Below, piece after piece: positions 1-6,533 of a stretch of DNA of 9,600 nucleotides. Origin of the DNA: Phenylobacterium sp. (GTDB lineage Bacteria > Pseudomonadota > Alphaproteobacteria > Caulobacterales > Caulobacteraceae); contig JAQGIX010000196.1 of the NCBI GenBank assembly GCA_028290925.1, positions 1 through 9,600 on the forward strand, given 5' to 3'. Numbering within the stretch: the stretch's first letter is position 1; each line of letters begins with the position of its first letter. Below the pieces are notes generated by a model. The model was not told where the DNA came from and did not search any database. It worked only from the letters and a program-made list of their open reading frames with translations. The translations under genes and the position numbers were made by a program.

Positions 1-886
1 TGCCGCCGAAGGTCGAGCCGTGCTCGCCGGGGTGCAGCACGCTCATCACCTCCGAGTTCGAGAGCACCGCCGACACCGGATAGAAGCCGCCGGACAGCGC
101 CTTGCCGATCAGCGTCAGGTCCGCCTCGATCCCCTCGTGCTCCTCGGCCAGCAGCTTGCCGGTGCGGCCAAGGCCGGTCTGGATCTCGTCGAGGATCAGG
201 ATCACGCCGTGCTGCGTGCACAGCTCGCGGGCCCGCTTGAGGTAGCCGGCCGGCGGGATGATCACGCCGGCCTCGCCCTGGATCGGCTCGACCAGAAAGG
301 ACACGGTGTTGGGGGTGATCGCCGCTTCCAGGGCGTCCGCGTCGCCGAACGGCACGACCTTGAAGCCCGGCGCGAAGGGGCCGAAGCCGCCGCGCGACTG
401 GGGATCGGTGGAGAAGCCGACGATGGCCACCGTGCGGCCGTGGAAATTGCCGTCGCAGACGATGATCTCGGCCGCCCCGTCCGGCACGCCCTTGACCTCA
501 TAGCCCCACTTGCGGGCCACCTTCAGCGCGGTCTCCACGGCCTCGGCCCCGGAGTTCATCGGCAGCACCTTGTGGGACCGGGTGAGCGCGCAGAGCTCCT
601 CGTAGAAGGGCGCCAGCTGGTCGTTGCGGAAGGCCCGCGAGGTCAGCGTCAGCCGCCCCGCCTGCTCGACCATGGCGGCCAGGATCTTCGGATGGCAGTG
701 GCCCTGGTTGACCGCCGAATAGGCCGACAGGCAGTCGAGGTAGCGGCGGCCCTCCACGTCCCAGAGGTAGACGCCTTCGCCGCGGGTGAGGACCACGTCG
801 AGGGGCTTGTAGTTCTTGGCGCCGTACTGCGCCTCCAGGGCGATGTAGTCGGCGGTGAGGGTGCGTTCGAGGGCGAGGTCGTTCAT
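1..886 (-). CDS. rocD: Ornithine aminotransferase (ornithine--oxo-acid transaminase), 3' end cut by window edge
   Basis: Class III PLP-dependent aminotransferase that moves the delta-amino group of ornithine to 2-oxoglutarate, giving glutamate-5-semialdehyde and glutamate; expected to be cytosolic. The first 295 codons are present and about 100 are missing relative to the usual ~400 residues. Visible family marks: an N-terminal YGAKNYKPLDVVL segment, the PLP-phosphate segment NSGAEAVETALK, the FHGRT motif, the LDEIQTGLGRTG motif with the PLP-ring Asp, the Schiff-base lysine at residue 262 in LIGKALSGG, and HGSTFGG at the cut end. The YGAKNY opening and the EIQTGLGRTG/ALSGGFYP segments favour ornithine aminotransferase over acetylornithine or 4-aminobutyrate aminotransferases. 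The ATG at 884-886 lies 12 bases after the stop of the upstream hydrolase gene, so the two probably share a transcript. No strong Shine-Dalgarno is visible, which fits translational coupling. Confidence 0.93.
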   Translation of the reverse strand, partial: MNDLALERTLTADYIALEAQYGAKNYKPLDVVLTRGEGVYLWDVEGRRYLDCLSAYSAVNQGHCHPKILAAMVEQAGRLTLTSRAFRNDQLAPFYEELCALTRSHKVLPMNSGAEAVETALKVARKWGYEVKGVPDGAAEIIVCDGNFHGRTVAIVGFSTDPQSRGGFGPFAPGFKVVPFGDADALEAAITPNTVSFLVEPIQGEAGVIIPPAGYLKRARELCTQHGVILILDEIQTGLGRTGKLLAEEHEGIEADLTLIGKALSGGFYPVSAVLSNSEVMSVLHPGEHGSTFGG

Positions 887-898
887 GGGAGGGTCTCG

Positions 899-1780
899 TT
901 ATTCGGCGGCGATGATGGCGCGGGACGGACGGCTTTCGCGGTCGAGGCGCAGCGTCATGCAGTAGGCGGCGCCGCCGGAGAGGATGAAGGGCGCGAGGTC
1001 GACCTCGGTGACGCTGTAGCCGTGGGCCGCGAGCTTGCGCTTCAGGCTCTGCGGCGCACGCGCCATGACGATCCGGGAATCCAGGTTCACGGCGTTCACG
1101 CAGAAGGCCTCGGCCTCGGCGTCGCTCGCCTCGATGCGCAGGGCTTCCGGCACGCGGGCGTGGATGGCGGCCAGCGCGGCGGGCGTGAAGGCCGCCGGGT
1201 AGTAGAGCAGCTTGCCGCCGGCCAGCGGGCAGAAGCAGGTGTCCAGGTGGTAGTAGCGCTCGGAGGCGAGCTCGATTCCCACCACCGGATGGCCGAACGC
1301 CTTCTCGATCACCGCCAGCGAGGCGCGGCTGGAGCGCGGGCCGTAGCCGGCCCAGAACAGCCGCCGCTCGGCGTCCCAGATCGCGTCGCCCGCGCCTTCC
1401 TGGAAGACGCCCTCCGGGAAATCGACGAGGTCGTGGATCAGGCCGCGCCGCTTCAGCCGGGTGAACACCTCGCGGAAGATCGCCTCTTCGCCCTGCCGCT
1501 CGGGATGCCGGAAACGGGCCAGTAGCGCGCGGCCGTCGAGCACGATGGCGGCGTTGGCCGGGAACACCAGGTCCGGCAGGCCCAGGACGGCGCCGACGGT
1601 CTCCACCTCGGCGCCCAGCCCCACCAGCGCCCGCTTCAGCTCGGCCGAGGCGTGCTTGGCGGCCGCAAGACGCGCCTGGGGATCGGCCCGCCAGGCGTCC
1701 GGTTTCATCCAGGGATTGATCTGGTAGCTGACATCGAAACAGCCCGGATCGGTCATCAGGAACAACGGCCGTTCGGACAT
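899..1780 (-). CDS. Arginine-deiminase-fold guanidino/ureido hydrolase (arginine dihydrolase / CtlX / DDAH-like)
   Basis: 293-residue member of the amidinotransferase/arginine deiminase superfamily (pentein fold). Likely catalytic residues: Asn76 in PDLVFPANA, Glu128 and Asp132 in FQEGAGDA, His178 in YYHLDTCFCPL, and nucleophilic Cys274 in SGGAAYCMTLRL. The N-terminal INPWM (residues 21-25) is typical of the branch with cyanobacterial arginine dihydrolase (ArgZ/AgrE N-terminal domain) and bacterial citrulline hydrolase CtlX. As I recall, Asn in the ANA motif, rather than the Asp of classical arginine deiminases, goes with dihydrolase chemistry (arginine to ornithine, CO2 and two ammonia). The adjacent rocD consumes ornithine, which supports an ornithine-yielding reaction; dimethylarginine hydrolysis, giving citrulline, fits less well. 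The ATG at 1778-1780 has a GAGGG ribosome-binding site upstream. Enzyme class is confident; exact substrate is inference. Confidence 0.85.
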   Translation of the reverse strand: MSERPLFLMTDPGCFDVSYQINPWMKPDAWRADPQARLAAAKHASAELKRALVGLGAEVETVGAVLGLPDLVFPANAAIVLDGRALLARFRHPERQGEEAIFREVFTRLKRRGLIHDLVDFPEGVFQEGAGDAIWDAERRLFWAGYGPRSSRASLAVIEKAFGHPVVGIELASERYYHLDTCFCPLAGGKLLYYPAAFTPAALAAIHARVPEALRIEASDAEAEAFCVNAVNLDSRIVMARAPQSLKRKLAAHGYSVTEVDLAPFILSGGAAYCMTLRLDRESRPSRAIIAAE

Positions 1781-1904
1781 GTCAGCACCCTCGGAGAAAC
1801 GAACCTGACGACAGGATCGCCCCCGGCGGCGCTAGCGGAAAGCCCACAAGCTGCTAAGTTATGCGCCAAACACTGACATATCGTCAGCCCGAATTGGCAA
1901 TCTG
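1781..1904. promoter_or_regulatory. Divergent promoter region with repeated CTGAC/GTCAG element (candidate Lrp/AsnC operator)
   Basis: A 124-base gap between the divergent hydrolase and Lrp-family regulator genes. The pentamer CTGAC or its complement occurs four times: 1781-1785, 1805-1809, 1873-1877 and 1883-1887. The last two form a perfect inverted repeat with a 5-base AT-rich spacer (ATATC, 1878-1882). The copy at 1805 sits in a shorter inverted repeat, CCTG-acga-CAGG (1804-1815). Another copy, followed by ATC as at 1873, lies just inside the hydrolase gene at 1728-1732. Lrp/AsnC proteins commonly bind several short palindromes and regulate a divergent catabolic neighbour as well as themselves, so this is a reasonable operator array. 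No convincing -35/-10 pair was identified on either strand. Confidence 0.5.
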
Positions 1905-2327
1905 ATGGATGATCTCGACCACAAGCTGCTGGCCCTGCTGCGCGCCGACGCCCGCGATTCGGCCGCCTCCCTGGCCAAGACGCTCAAGGTCTCGCGCGGC
2001 ACGGTGCAGAACCGCATCGCCCGGCTGCAGGCCTCAGGCGTCATCCAGGGCTTCACCGTCCGCACCCGCGCCGCGCTGGACGACCATCGCATCCGGGCGA
2101 TCATGAGCATCGCCATCGAGGGCGAGCGCAGCCGCGCCGTGGTCCAGGCGCTGCGCGGCCTGCCGGAAGTTGCGGCGATCCACACCACCAACGGCCGCTG
2201 GGACCTGGTCGCCGAGCTGGAGACCGCGACGCTGGCGGAATTCAGCCGCACCCTCGACCAGATCCGCACCATCGACGGCATCGCCTCGACCGAGACCTCG
2301 CTGCTGCTGGCGACGCAGAAGCTCTGA
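1905..2327 (+). CDS. Lrp/AsnC-family transcriptional regulator
   Basis: 140-residue DNA-binding regulator of the feast/famine family, close to the usual ~150. Residues 1-60 form the AsnC-type helix-turn-helix: the opening MDDLDHKLLALLRADAR is typical, and the recognition helix lies around residues 30-42 (SRGTVQNRIARL). Residues 65-140 form the ligand-sensing RAM domain, with its characteristic NGRWDLVAELE stretch near residues 96-106. Such proteins work as dimers to octamers that sense amino acids. Placement divergent from the arginine/ornithine hydrolase-rocD pair implies control of that operon by arginine, ornithine or a related amino acid, by analogy with known divergent Lrp-type regulators. 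The ATG at 1905 has no clear Shine-Dalgarno, so the start is supported mainly by the conserved N-terminus and the transcript may be leaderless or weakly translated. Confidence 0.92.
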   Translation: MDDLDHKLLALLRADARDSAASLAKTLKVSRGTVQNRIARLQASGVIQGFTVRTRAALDDHRIRAIMSIAIEGERSRAVVQALRGLPEVAAIHTTNGRWDLVAELETATLAEFSRTLDQIRTIDGIASTETSLLLATQKL

Positions 2328-2330
2328 ATT

Positions 2331-2354
2331 CCTCTCCCCGCTGGCGGGGAGAGG
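2331..2354. terminator. Hairpin between convergent genes, probable bidirectional terminator or palindromic repeat
   Basis: A perfect GC-rich inverted repeat: CCTCTCCCCGC (2331-2341) and its complement (2344-2354). It starts 4 bases after the regulator's stop and ends 3 bases before the stop of the convergent aldolase gene. The position suits a shared terminator, but there is no clear T-tract on either side. It also resembles the short GGGGAGAGG-type palindromes scattered between genes in Caulobacterales and may be a decayed copy of one. Confidence 0.55.
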
Positions 2355-2357
2355 CGG

Positions 2358-3128
2358 TCAGCGCCCCTCCTGCCACTTTCGCATGTCGCCCACCTCGCGG
2401 CGGCCGGCCGCGAGGTAGCGGGTGTCGGCGCCCACCGTGACCAGGTCGAAGCCGCGGGCCAGCATCTGTTGCGAATAGGCGACGCTGGTGGTGTGCACCC
2501 CGGCCTTCACGCCCGCCTTTTTGCAGGCGGCCAGGATCTTGTCGAAGGCGGCGAGGCGCATGGGCTCGTCGGAGTCCTGGGTGGGCTGGCCGCCCAGCGC
2601 CAGCGACAGGTCCGAGGGGCCGATCTAGATGCCGTCCAGGCCCGGCGTGGCGGCGATCTCGTCGGCCTTCTCCAGCCCTTCGGCGGTCTCGATCATGGCG
2701 AGCGTCAGGATCTCGGCGTTGGCGTGCTGGGGATAGTCGGCGCCGTGCACCAGCGCCGCGCGCGCCGGGCCGAAGCTGCGGTAGCCGTCCGGCGGATAGC
2801 GGCAGGCGCGGACGAAGGCCTCAGCCTCCGCGCGGTTGTTGATCATCGGGCAGATGACGCCGGAAGCCCCGGCGTCCAGCGCCCGCATCAGCTCGCCCGG
2901 ATTGTTCCAGGAGACGCGCACCAGGGCCGTGGCCTCGGTGGTCGAGATCGCCTGCAGCATGGCCAGCATTTCCGAATAGCCGATCAGCCCGTGCTGGGTG
3001 TCGACGGTCACGCTGTCCCAGCCCTGGTGAGCCATGGTCTCGGCGACGAAGGCGTTGGGGATTCCACACCAGCCGTTCAGCACGCCGCGGCCCTCGGCCC
3101 AGATCTGGCGCAAGCGATTCGGACGCAT
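2358..3128 (-). pseudogene. HpcH/HpaI-family 2-oxo acid aldolase, interrupted by an in-frame amber stop at codon 168
   Basis: Class II, metal-dependent aldolase of the HpcH/HpaI family (4-hydroxy-2-oxoheptanedioate, 2-dehydro-3-deoxyglucarate and 2-keto-3-deoxyrhamnonate aldolases), which cleaves 2-keto-3-deoxy acids to pyruvate or a related oxoacid plus an aldehyde. Counting through the stop it is 256 residues, the normal family length. Active-site residues line up with E. coli HpcH: His46 in DTQHG, Arg71 in VRVSW, metal ligand Glu147 in MIETAEG and metal ligand Asp173 in GPSDLS, with the same 26-residue Glu-Asp spacing. A TAG at 2625-2627 (minus strand) replaces the aromatic residue expected in GLDGI-(Y)-IGPSDLS. 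The frame before and after is otherwise intact, so a truncated product would lose Asp173 and the last third. The ATG at 3126-3128 has a strong GAGGGAG ribosome-binding site. It could be a recent pseudogene, a sequencing error or, less likely, readthrough. Substrate unknown. Confidence 0.85.
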
Positions 3129-3242
3129 CGGCTCTCTCCCTCGAACGGCCGCAAGCTGCCTTGTCTCGCCCGCGAAAACCAGGGGGCCTTCTCGCGGGCG
3201 CCGGACAGTGCTTATTGGCCCGCCAAACGGGAAGGGTCGTCC
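3129..3242. promoter_or_regulatory. Divergent intergenic region with two inverted repeats
   Basis: A 114-base gap between the divergent aldolase and acylase genes, so it should contain both promoters. It holds a 9-base perfect inverted repeat CGCCCGCGA (3167-3175) / TCGCGGGCG (3192-3200) with a 16-base spacer, and a smaller TTGGC-cc-GCCAA palindrome (3215-3226) shortly before the acylase ribosome-binding site (AAGGG near 3233). Either could be an operator or a leader hairpin. No convincing -35/-10 pair was found. Confidence 0.3.
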
Positions 3243-5288
3243 ATGAGCTTCAACAAGACCGCGGGGCTTGGCCTCGCGCTGGCGCTGCTGGCGGCGACCG
3301 CGCAGGCCGCGCCGCAGCCGGCGCACGACGTGCGCATCCGGCGCGACGAATGGGGCGTGCCGCACATCCTGGGCCGCACCGACGCCGACGCCGCCTATGG
3401 GTTGGGCTACGCCCAGGCCGAGGACGATCTGGCGACCCTGGTGCAGGGCACGCTCACCGCCCGCGGCCAGCTGGCCGCCCTGCAGGGGCCGTCCGGCGTC
3501 GACAGCGACTACCTCGTCCAGCTGCTGGATGTCTGGGGCTCGATCGACCGCGACTACGCCCGCAAGGTGCCGGCCAATGTGCGCGCCGTGCTGCGGGCCT
3601 ACGCCGACGGCGCGAACGCCTACGCCCGCCAGCATCCCGATAAGCTGCCGGCCGGCTTCAAGCCGTTCACCGACCGCGACCTGGAGGCCGGCGTCGTGTT
3701 CAACGGCCCGACCTTCTACGGCCTGGACGGCGCCTTCAAGACGCTGATGAAGCCGACCAAGGTCGCCGCCATCGACGACAAGCTGCCCACCGGCTCCAAC
3801 GGCCTGGCGGTCGCCCCCTCGCGCTCGGCCGACGGCGCCACCCGGCTGCTGGTCAACTCCCACCAGCCCTACACCGGCGCGGTCGCCTGGTACGAGGCGG
3901 TGATCCAGAGCGGCCAGGGCTGGCACGTGGCCGGCGGCTTCTTCCCCGGCTCGCCGTTCATGCTGCACGGCCACAACGCCCACCTGGGCTGGGCCAACAC
4001 GGTCAACAATCCCGACCTGGTCGATGTCTACACCCTGACCATCAACCCGGCCAATCCGGACCAGTACCGGCTCGACGGCGCCTGGAAGGACCTCGCGAAG
4101 CGCACCGTCCAGATCCGGGTGAAGCGCCCGGACGGCGGCTTCGACACCGTCAGCCGCGAGGTGCTGCGCTCGGTCCACGGCCCGGTGGTGCGCACCGACC
4201 ACGGCGTCTTCGCCGTGCGCTACGCCGGCATGGGCGAGGTGCGCCAGCCGCAGCAGTATCTGGCGCTCGATAAGGCCAAGTCGCTGGCCGAGTGGAAGGC
4301 GGCCATGTCGCTGCAGGTCCTGCCCTCGATCAACTACGTCTACGCCGACGAGAAGGGCAACGTCGGCTACGTCTACAATGGCCGGATCCCGGTGCGGAAA
4401 GACGGCTTCGACTGGTCCGGCGTGGTCCCCGGCGATCGCACCGACCTGATCCCGACGAAGGAAGTCCCGTGGGCTCAGCTGCCGCAGCTGTGGAATCCCA
4501 AGTCGGGCCTGGTGTTCAACTCCAACAACACCCCGTTCCACGCCACCGAGCCGGCCGATGACCTGAACCCGCAGGACTACCCCAAGTGGATGGGCGTCCA
4601 GACCAACATGACCAACCGCGCCTATCGGGTGCTGGAGACCTACGGCCAGGACCGCGCGATCACCGCGGCCAAGTTCAACGACTACAAGTACGACCTCGCC
4701 TACAGCCGGAAGTCGGACATCGCCAAGGGCCTCCAGGCGCTGCTCGCCGTGAACCCGGGCGGCGACGCCGACCTTGCGGCCGCCCAGGCGTTGCTGAAGG
4801 ACTGGGACCTGAGCACCGACGTGAAGAGCCGCGGCGCGGCGCTGGCGGTGTTCACCCTCACCCGCATTAACCAGAATCCCGGCGGCTCGCCGCTCGCCGC
4901 GATCAAGGCCGCCATGGCCGACTTGAAGGCGCACTTCGGGCGCATCGATCCGGAATGGGGCGAGGTCAACCGTATCCGGCGCGGCAAGGTCGACCTGGCC
5001 ATCGACGGCGGGCCGGACACCTACCGCGCGGTCTACGGCCGGCCCGATCCGGACGGCCGGCTGCATGCCCTGGCCGGCGACACCTATGTGATGTTCGTCA
5101 CCTGGGACAAGGCCGGCCACCTGTCATCGCGCAGCATCCACCAGTTCGGCTCGGCGACCCTGGACGAGACCTCCCCGCACTACGCCGACCAGACCCCGCT
5201 GTTCGTCGCCATGAAGACCAAGCCGGTGTGGTTCACCGAGGCGCAGCTGAAGGGCCACGTGGCGCGCGAGTATCGTCCGCCCAACTAG
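3243..5288 (+). CDS. Exported penicillin-acylase-family N-terminal nucleophile hydrolase (AHL/aculeacin acylase-like)
   Basis: 681-residue Ntn-hydrolase precursor that hydrolyses amide bonds of N-acyl compounds after self-cleavage into alpha and beta chains in the periplasm. Residues 1-23 form a signal peptide with a hydrophobic core and AQAA cleavage site. The alpha chain carries the RDEWGVPHILG and YGLGYAQAEDDL motifs. Autocleavage should fall in LPTGSNG before Ser185, which becomes the catalytic N-terminal nucleophile. The beta chain then shows NSHQPY (205-210), the FFPGSPFMLHGHNAHLGWANT block (233-253) and NSNN (426-429), which contains a candidate oxyanion-hole Asn. Length and motifs fit the family that includes acyl-homoserine-lactone acylases and aculeacin acylase, rather than the larger penicillin G acylases, but substrate cannot be read from sequence. 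The ATG at 3243 follows an AAGGG site and starts exactly at the signal peptide; a longer upstream open frame lacks family similarity. Confidence 0.9.
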   Translation: MSFNKTAGLGLALALLAATAQAAPQPAHDVRIRRDEWGVPHILGRTDADAAYGLGYAQAEDDLATLVQGTLTARGQLAALQGPSGVDSDYLVQLLDVWGSIDRDYARKVPANVRAVLRAYADGANAYARQHPDKLPAGFKPFTDRDLEAGVVFNGPTFYGLDGAFKTLMKPTKVAAIDDKLPTGSNGLAVAPSRSADGATRLLVNSHQPYTGAVAWYEAVIQSGQGWHVAGGFFPGSPFMLHGHNAHLGWANTVNNPDLVDVYTLTINPANPDQYRLDGAWKDLAKRTVQIRVKRPDGGFDTVSREVLRSVHGPVVRTDHGVFAVRYAGMGEVRQPQQYLALDKAKSLAEWKAAMSLQVLPSINYVYADEKGNVGYVYNGRIPVRKDGFDWSGVVPGDRTDLIPTKEVPWAQLPQLWNPKSGLVFNSNNTPFHATEPADDLNPQDYPKWMGVQTNMTNRAYRVLETYGQDRAITAAKFNDYKYDLAYSRKSDIAKGLQALLAVNPGGDADLAAAQALLKDWDLSTDVKSRGAALAVFTLTRINQNPGGSPLAAIKAAMADLKAHFGRIDPEWGEVNRIRRGKVDLAIDGGPDTYRAVYGRPDPDGRLHALAGDTYVMFVTWDKAGHLSSRSIHQFGSATLDETSPHYADQTPLFVAMKTKPVWFTEAQLKGHVAREYRPPN

Positions 5289-5291
5289 GGC

Positions 5292-5316
5292 GGCGAGGTT
5301 CCGGCTTGCCATTTTT
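5292..5316 (+). terminator. Candidate intrinsic terminator after the acylase gene
   Basis: Four bases after the acylase stop, GGCGAG (5292-5297) can pair with CTTGCC (5305-5310), including one G-U pair, around a 7-base loop. ATTTTTC follows immediately (5311-5317). A short stem plus T-tract is the form of a Rho-independent terminator, and T-runs are rare in this window. The stem is only six pairs, so strength is uncertain. Confidence 0.4.
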
Positions 5317-5375
5317 CAAACGGTTGTTAGTCAACTCGACGAGCTGACCGTACTGGCGTGCAAGGACGAGCGTGG

Positions 5376-6449
5376 ATGGCCGACGAAGTTCCCACCGAGA
5401 CCAAGCCGGCGGCCGGCCGCGAGACCTATGACGACCGTCCGATCCACGCCGAGCCGGGCGAGCTGCCGCCGGAGGTCCAGGCGCCGCTGGCCGAGTACAA
5501 GGGCGCCGAGCCGCCCTCGCCCCAGTGGTTCAAGGACGCCATCGCCCAGCAGCCGGAGCGCTCCTTCGTGGAGAGCCTGGGCAGCAAGCTCGAGGTGCTG
5601 ACCTGGGGCGAGGTCGGCAAGCCCGGCCTGCTGTTCGCCCACGGCAATTCCGCCCACGCCGACTGGTGGAGCTTCATCGCGCCGTTCTTCGCCAAGGACT
5701 ATCGCGTGGCCTCCATGTCGCTGGCCGGCATGGGCGCCTCGGACTGGCGCGATCGCTACGCCTTCTCCGATTTCGCCGAGGACGCCGAGGCTGTGGCGCG
5801 GGCGACCGGCCTCTACGAGGGCGGCCGCAAGCCGATCTACATCGGCCACTCGTTCGGCGGCGGCCAGGTGTTCTTCGCCGCCGTGCGGCATCCTGAGCGG
5901 ATGCACGCCGCCATCATGGTCGACACCGGGTTCGGCCCGCCGCCGGAGGAGCTGGCCCGTCGCCAGGCGCAGATGGAGGCGGTGCGCAACATCCCCACGG
6001 TCGACCGGCCGAGCCGCGTCTATCCGACCCTCGAGGCGGCGCTGGCCCGCTTCCGCCTGATGCCGCCGCAGCCGGCGGGCAACCCGTTCATCGCCGACTT
6101 CATCGCCCGCCGCTCGCTGAAGCGGGCGCCGCTCCCGAACAATGAAAAGGGCCCCGACGGCTCCGGCGAGGGCTGGACCTGGCGGTTCGATCCGAACATG
6201 TGGGGCAAGCTCGACCGCCAGCAGGCGTTCGGCGAAGGCATGAATGTCGCCGGGGTGACCACGCCGATGGTGCACATCTACGGCGCCCAGAGCCGCATCG
6301 TGGAGCACCGCAAGGCGGGCGCGCCCTCGCCCTTCCCGCCCGGCATGATCGAGATCGAGATCCCGGCCTCGCACCACCACATCATGATCGACCAGCCGCT
6401 GGCCCTGGTCGCCGCGATCCGCGCGCTATTGGCCGCATGGCCCGCCTGA
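5376..6449 (+). CDS. Alpha/beta hydrolase
   Basis: 357-residue alpha/beta-hydrolase-fold protein; probably a cytosolic esterase or amidase-type enzyme of unknown substrate, as no signal peptide is seen. Residues 1-60 are a polar, Pro/Glu-rich N-terminal extension. The core shows the oxyanion-hole motif FAHGN (88-91), the nucleophile elbow GHSFGG with Ser159, and the C-terminal catalytic histidine within SHHHIMIDQ (His332-334). A cap region rich in Pro and Arg spans roughly residues 186-285. The usual acid site after strand 7 reads IYGAQSRIV (301-309) and has no Asp or Glu; Asp184 after strand 6 (VDTG) is the best alternative. The ATG at 5376 is preferred because AAGGA lies 9 bases upstream; a GTG at 5358 would add six residues and put that site inside the gene. 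It lies 87 bases after the acylase, past a likely terminator, so a shared operon is doubtful. Confidence 0.88.
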   Translation: MADEVPTETKPAAGRETYDDRPIHAEPGELPPEVQAPLAEYKGAEPPSPQWFKDAIAQQPERSFVESLGSKLEVLTWGEVGKPGLLFAHGNSAHADWWSFIAPFFAKDYRVASMSLAGMGASDWRDRYAFSDFAEDAEAVARATGLYEGGRKPIYIGHSFGGGQVFFAAVRHPERMHAAIMVDTGFGPPPEELARRQAQMEAVRNIPTVDRPSRVYPTLEAALARFRLMPPQPAGNPFIADFIARRSLKRAPLPNNEKGPDGSGEGWTWRFDPNMWGKLDRQQAFGEGMNVAGVTTPMVHIYGAQSRIVEHRKAGAPSPFPPGMIEIEIPASHHHIMIDQPLALVAAIRALLAAWPA

Positions 6450-6508
6450 GCGCCCCGGCTTGAGCGAAGGGCCGACCTCGTGTAGGGACGCCCCGCACCT
6501 CCCCTTTA

Positions 6509-6519
6509 TTGCACTGCAA
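6509..6519. promoter_or_regulatory. Palindrome TTGCA-C-TGCAA upstream of oxidase subunit IV gene
   Basis: A perfect 11-base dyad ends 14 bases before the ATG at 6534, immediately upstream of the AAGAGAG ribosome-binding site. Its position and AT-content, unusual for this window, suit a repressor or activator site. It does not match the FNR box, and I cannot name a binding protein. Confidence 0.25.
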
Positions 6520-6533
6520 CAAGAGAGCGTTTG

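Noticed and set aside
20..1525. Long plus-strand open frame of about 500 codons opposite rocD and the hydrolase
   Set aside because: His/Gly/Arg/Val-rich low-complexity translation typical of antisense frames in GC-rich DNA; it overlaps two clearly recognisable enzymes on the other strand.
2358..2561. Separate 67-residue gene at the 3' end of the aldolase
   Set aside because: It is the continuous C-terminus of the interrupted aldolase in the same frame, and there is no independent sign of a translation start at its internal Met.
2469..3242. 258-residue N-terminal extension of the acylase frame
   Set aside because: It is antisense to the aldolase, shows no family similarity, and the signal peptide and ribosome-binding site place the acylase start at 3243.
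2625..5120. 831-codon minus-strand open frame antisense to the acylase
   Set aside because: Only its last ~167 codons are real (the aldolase N-terminus starting at 3128); the rest is an antisense shadow of the acylase with biased composition.
6460..6488. TTGAGC-17-TAGGGA as a promoter for oxidase subunit IV
   Set aside because: The -10 match is too weak to report as a feature in GC-rich DNA.
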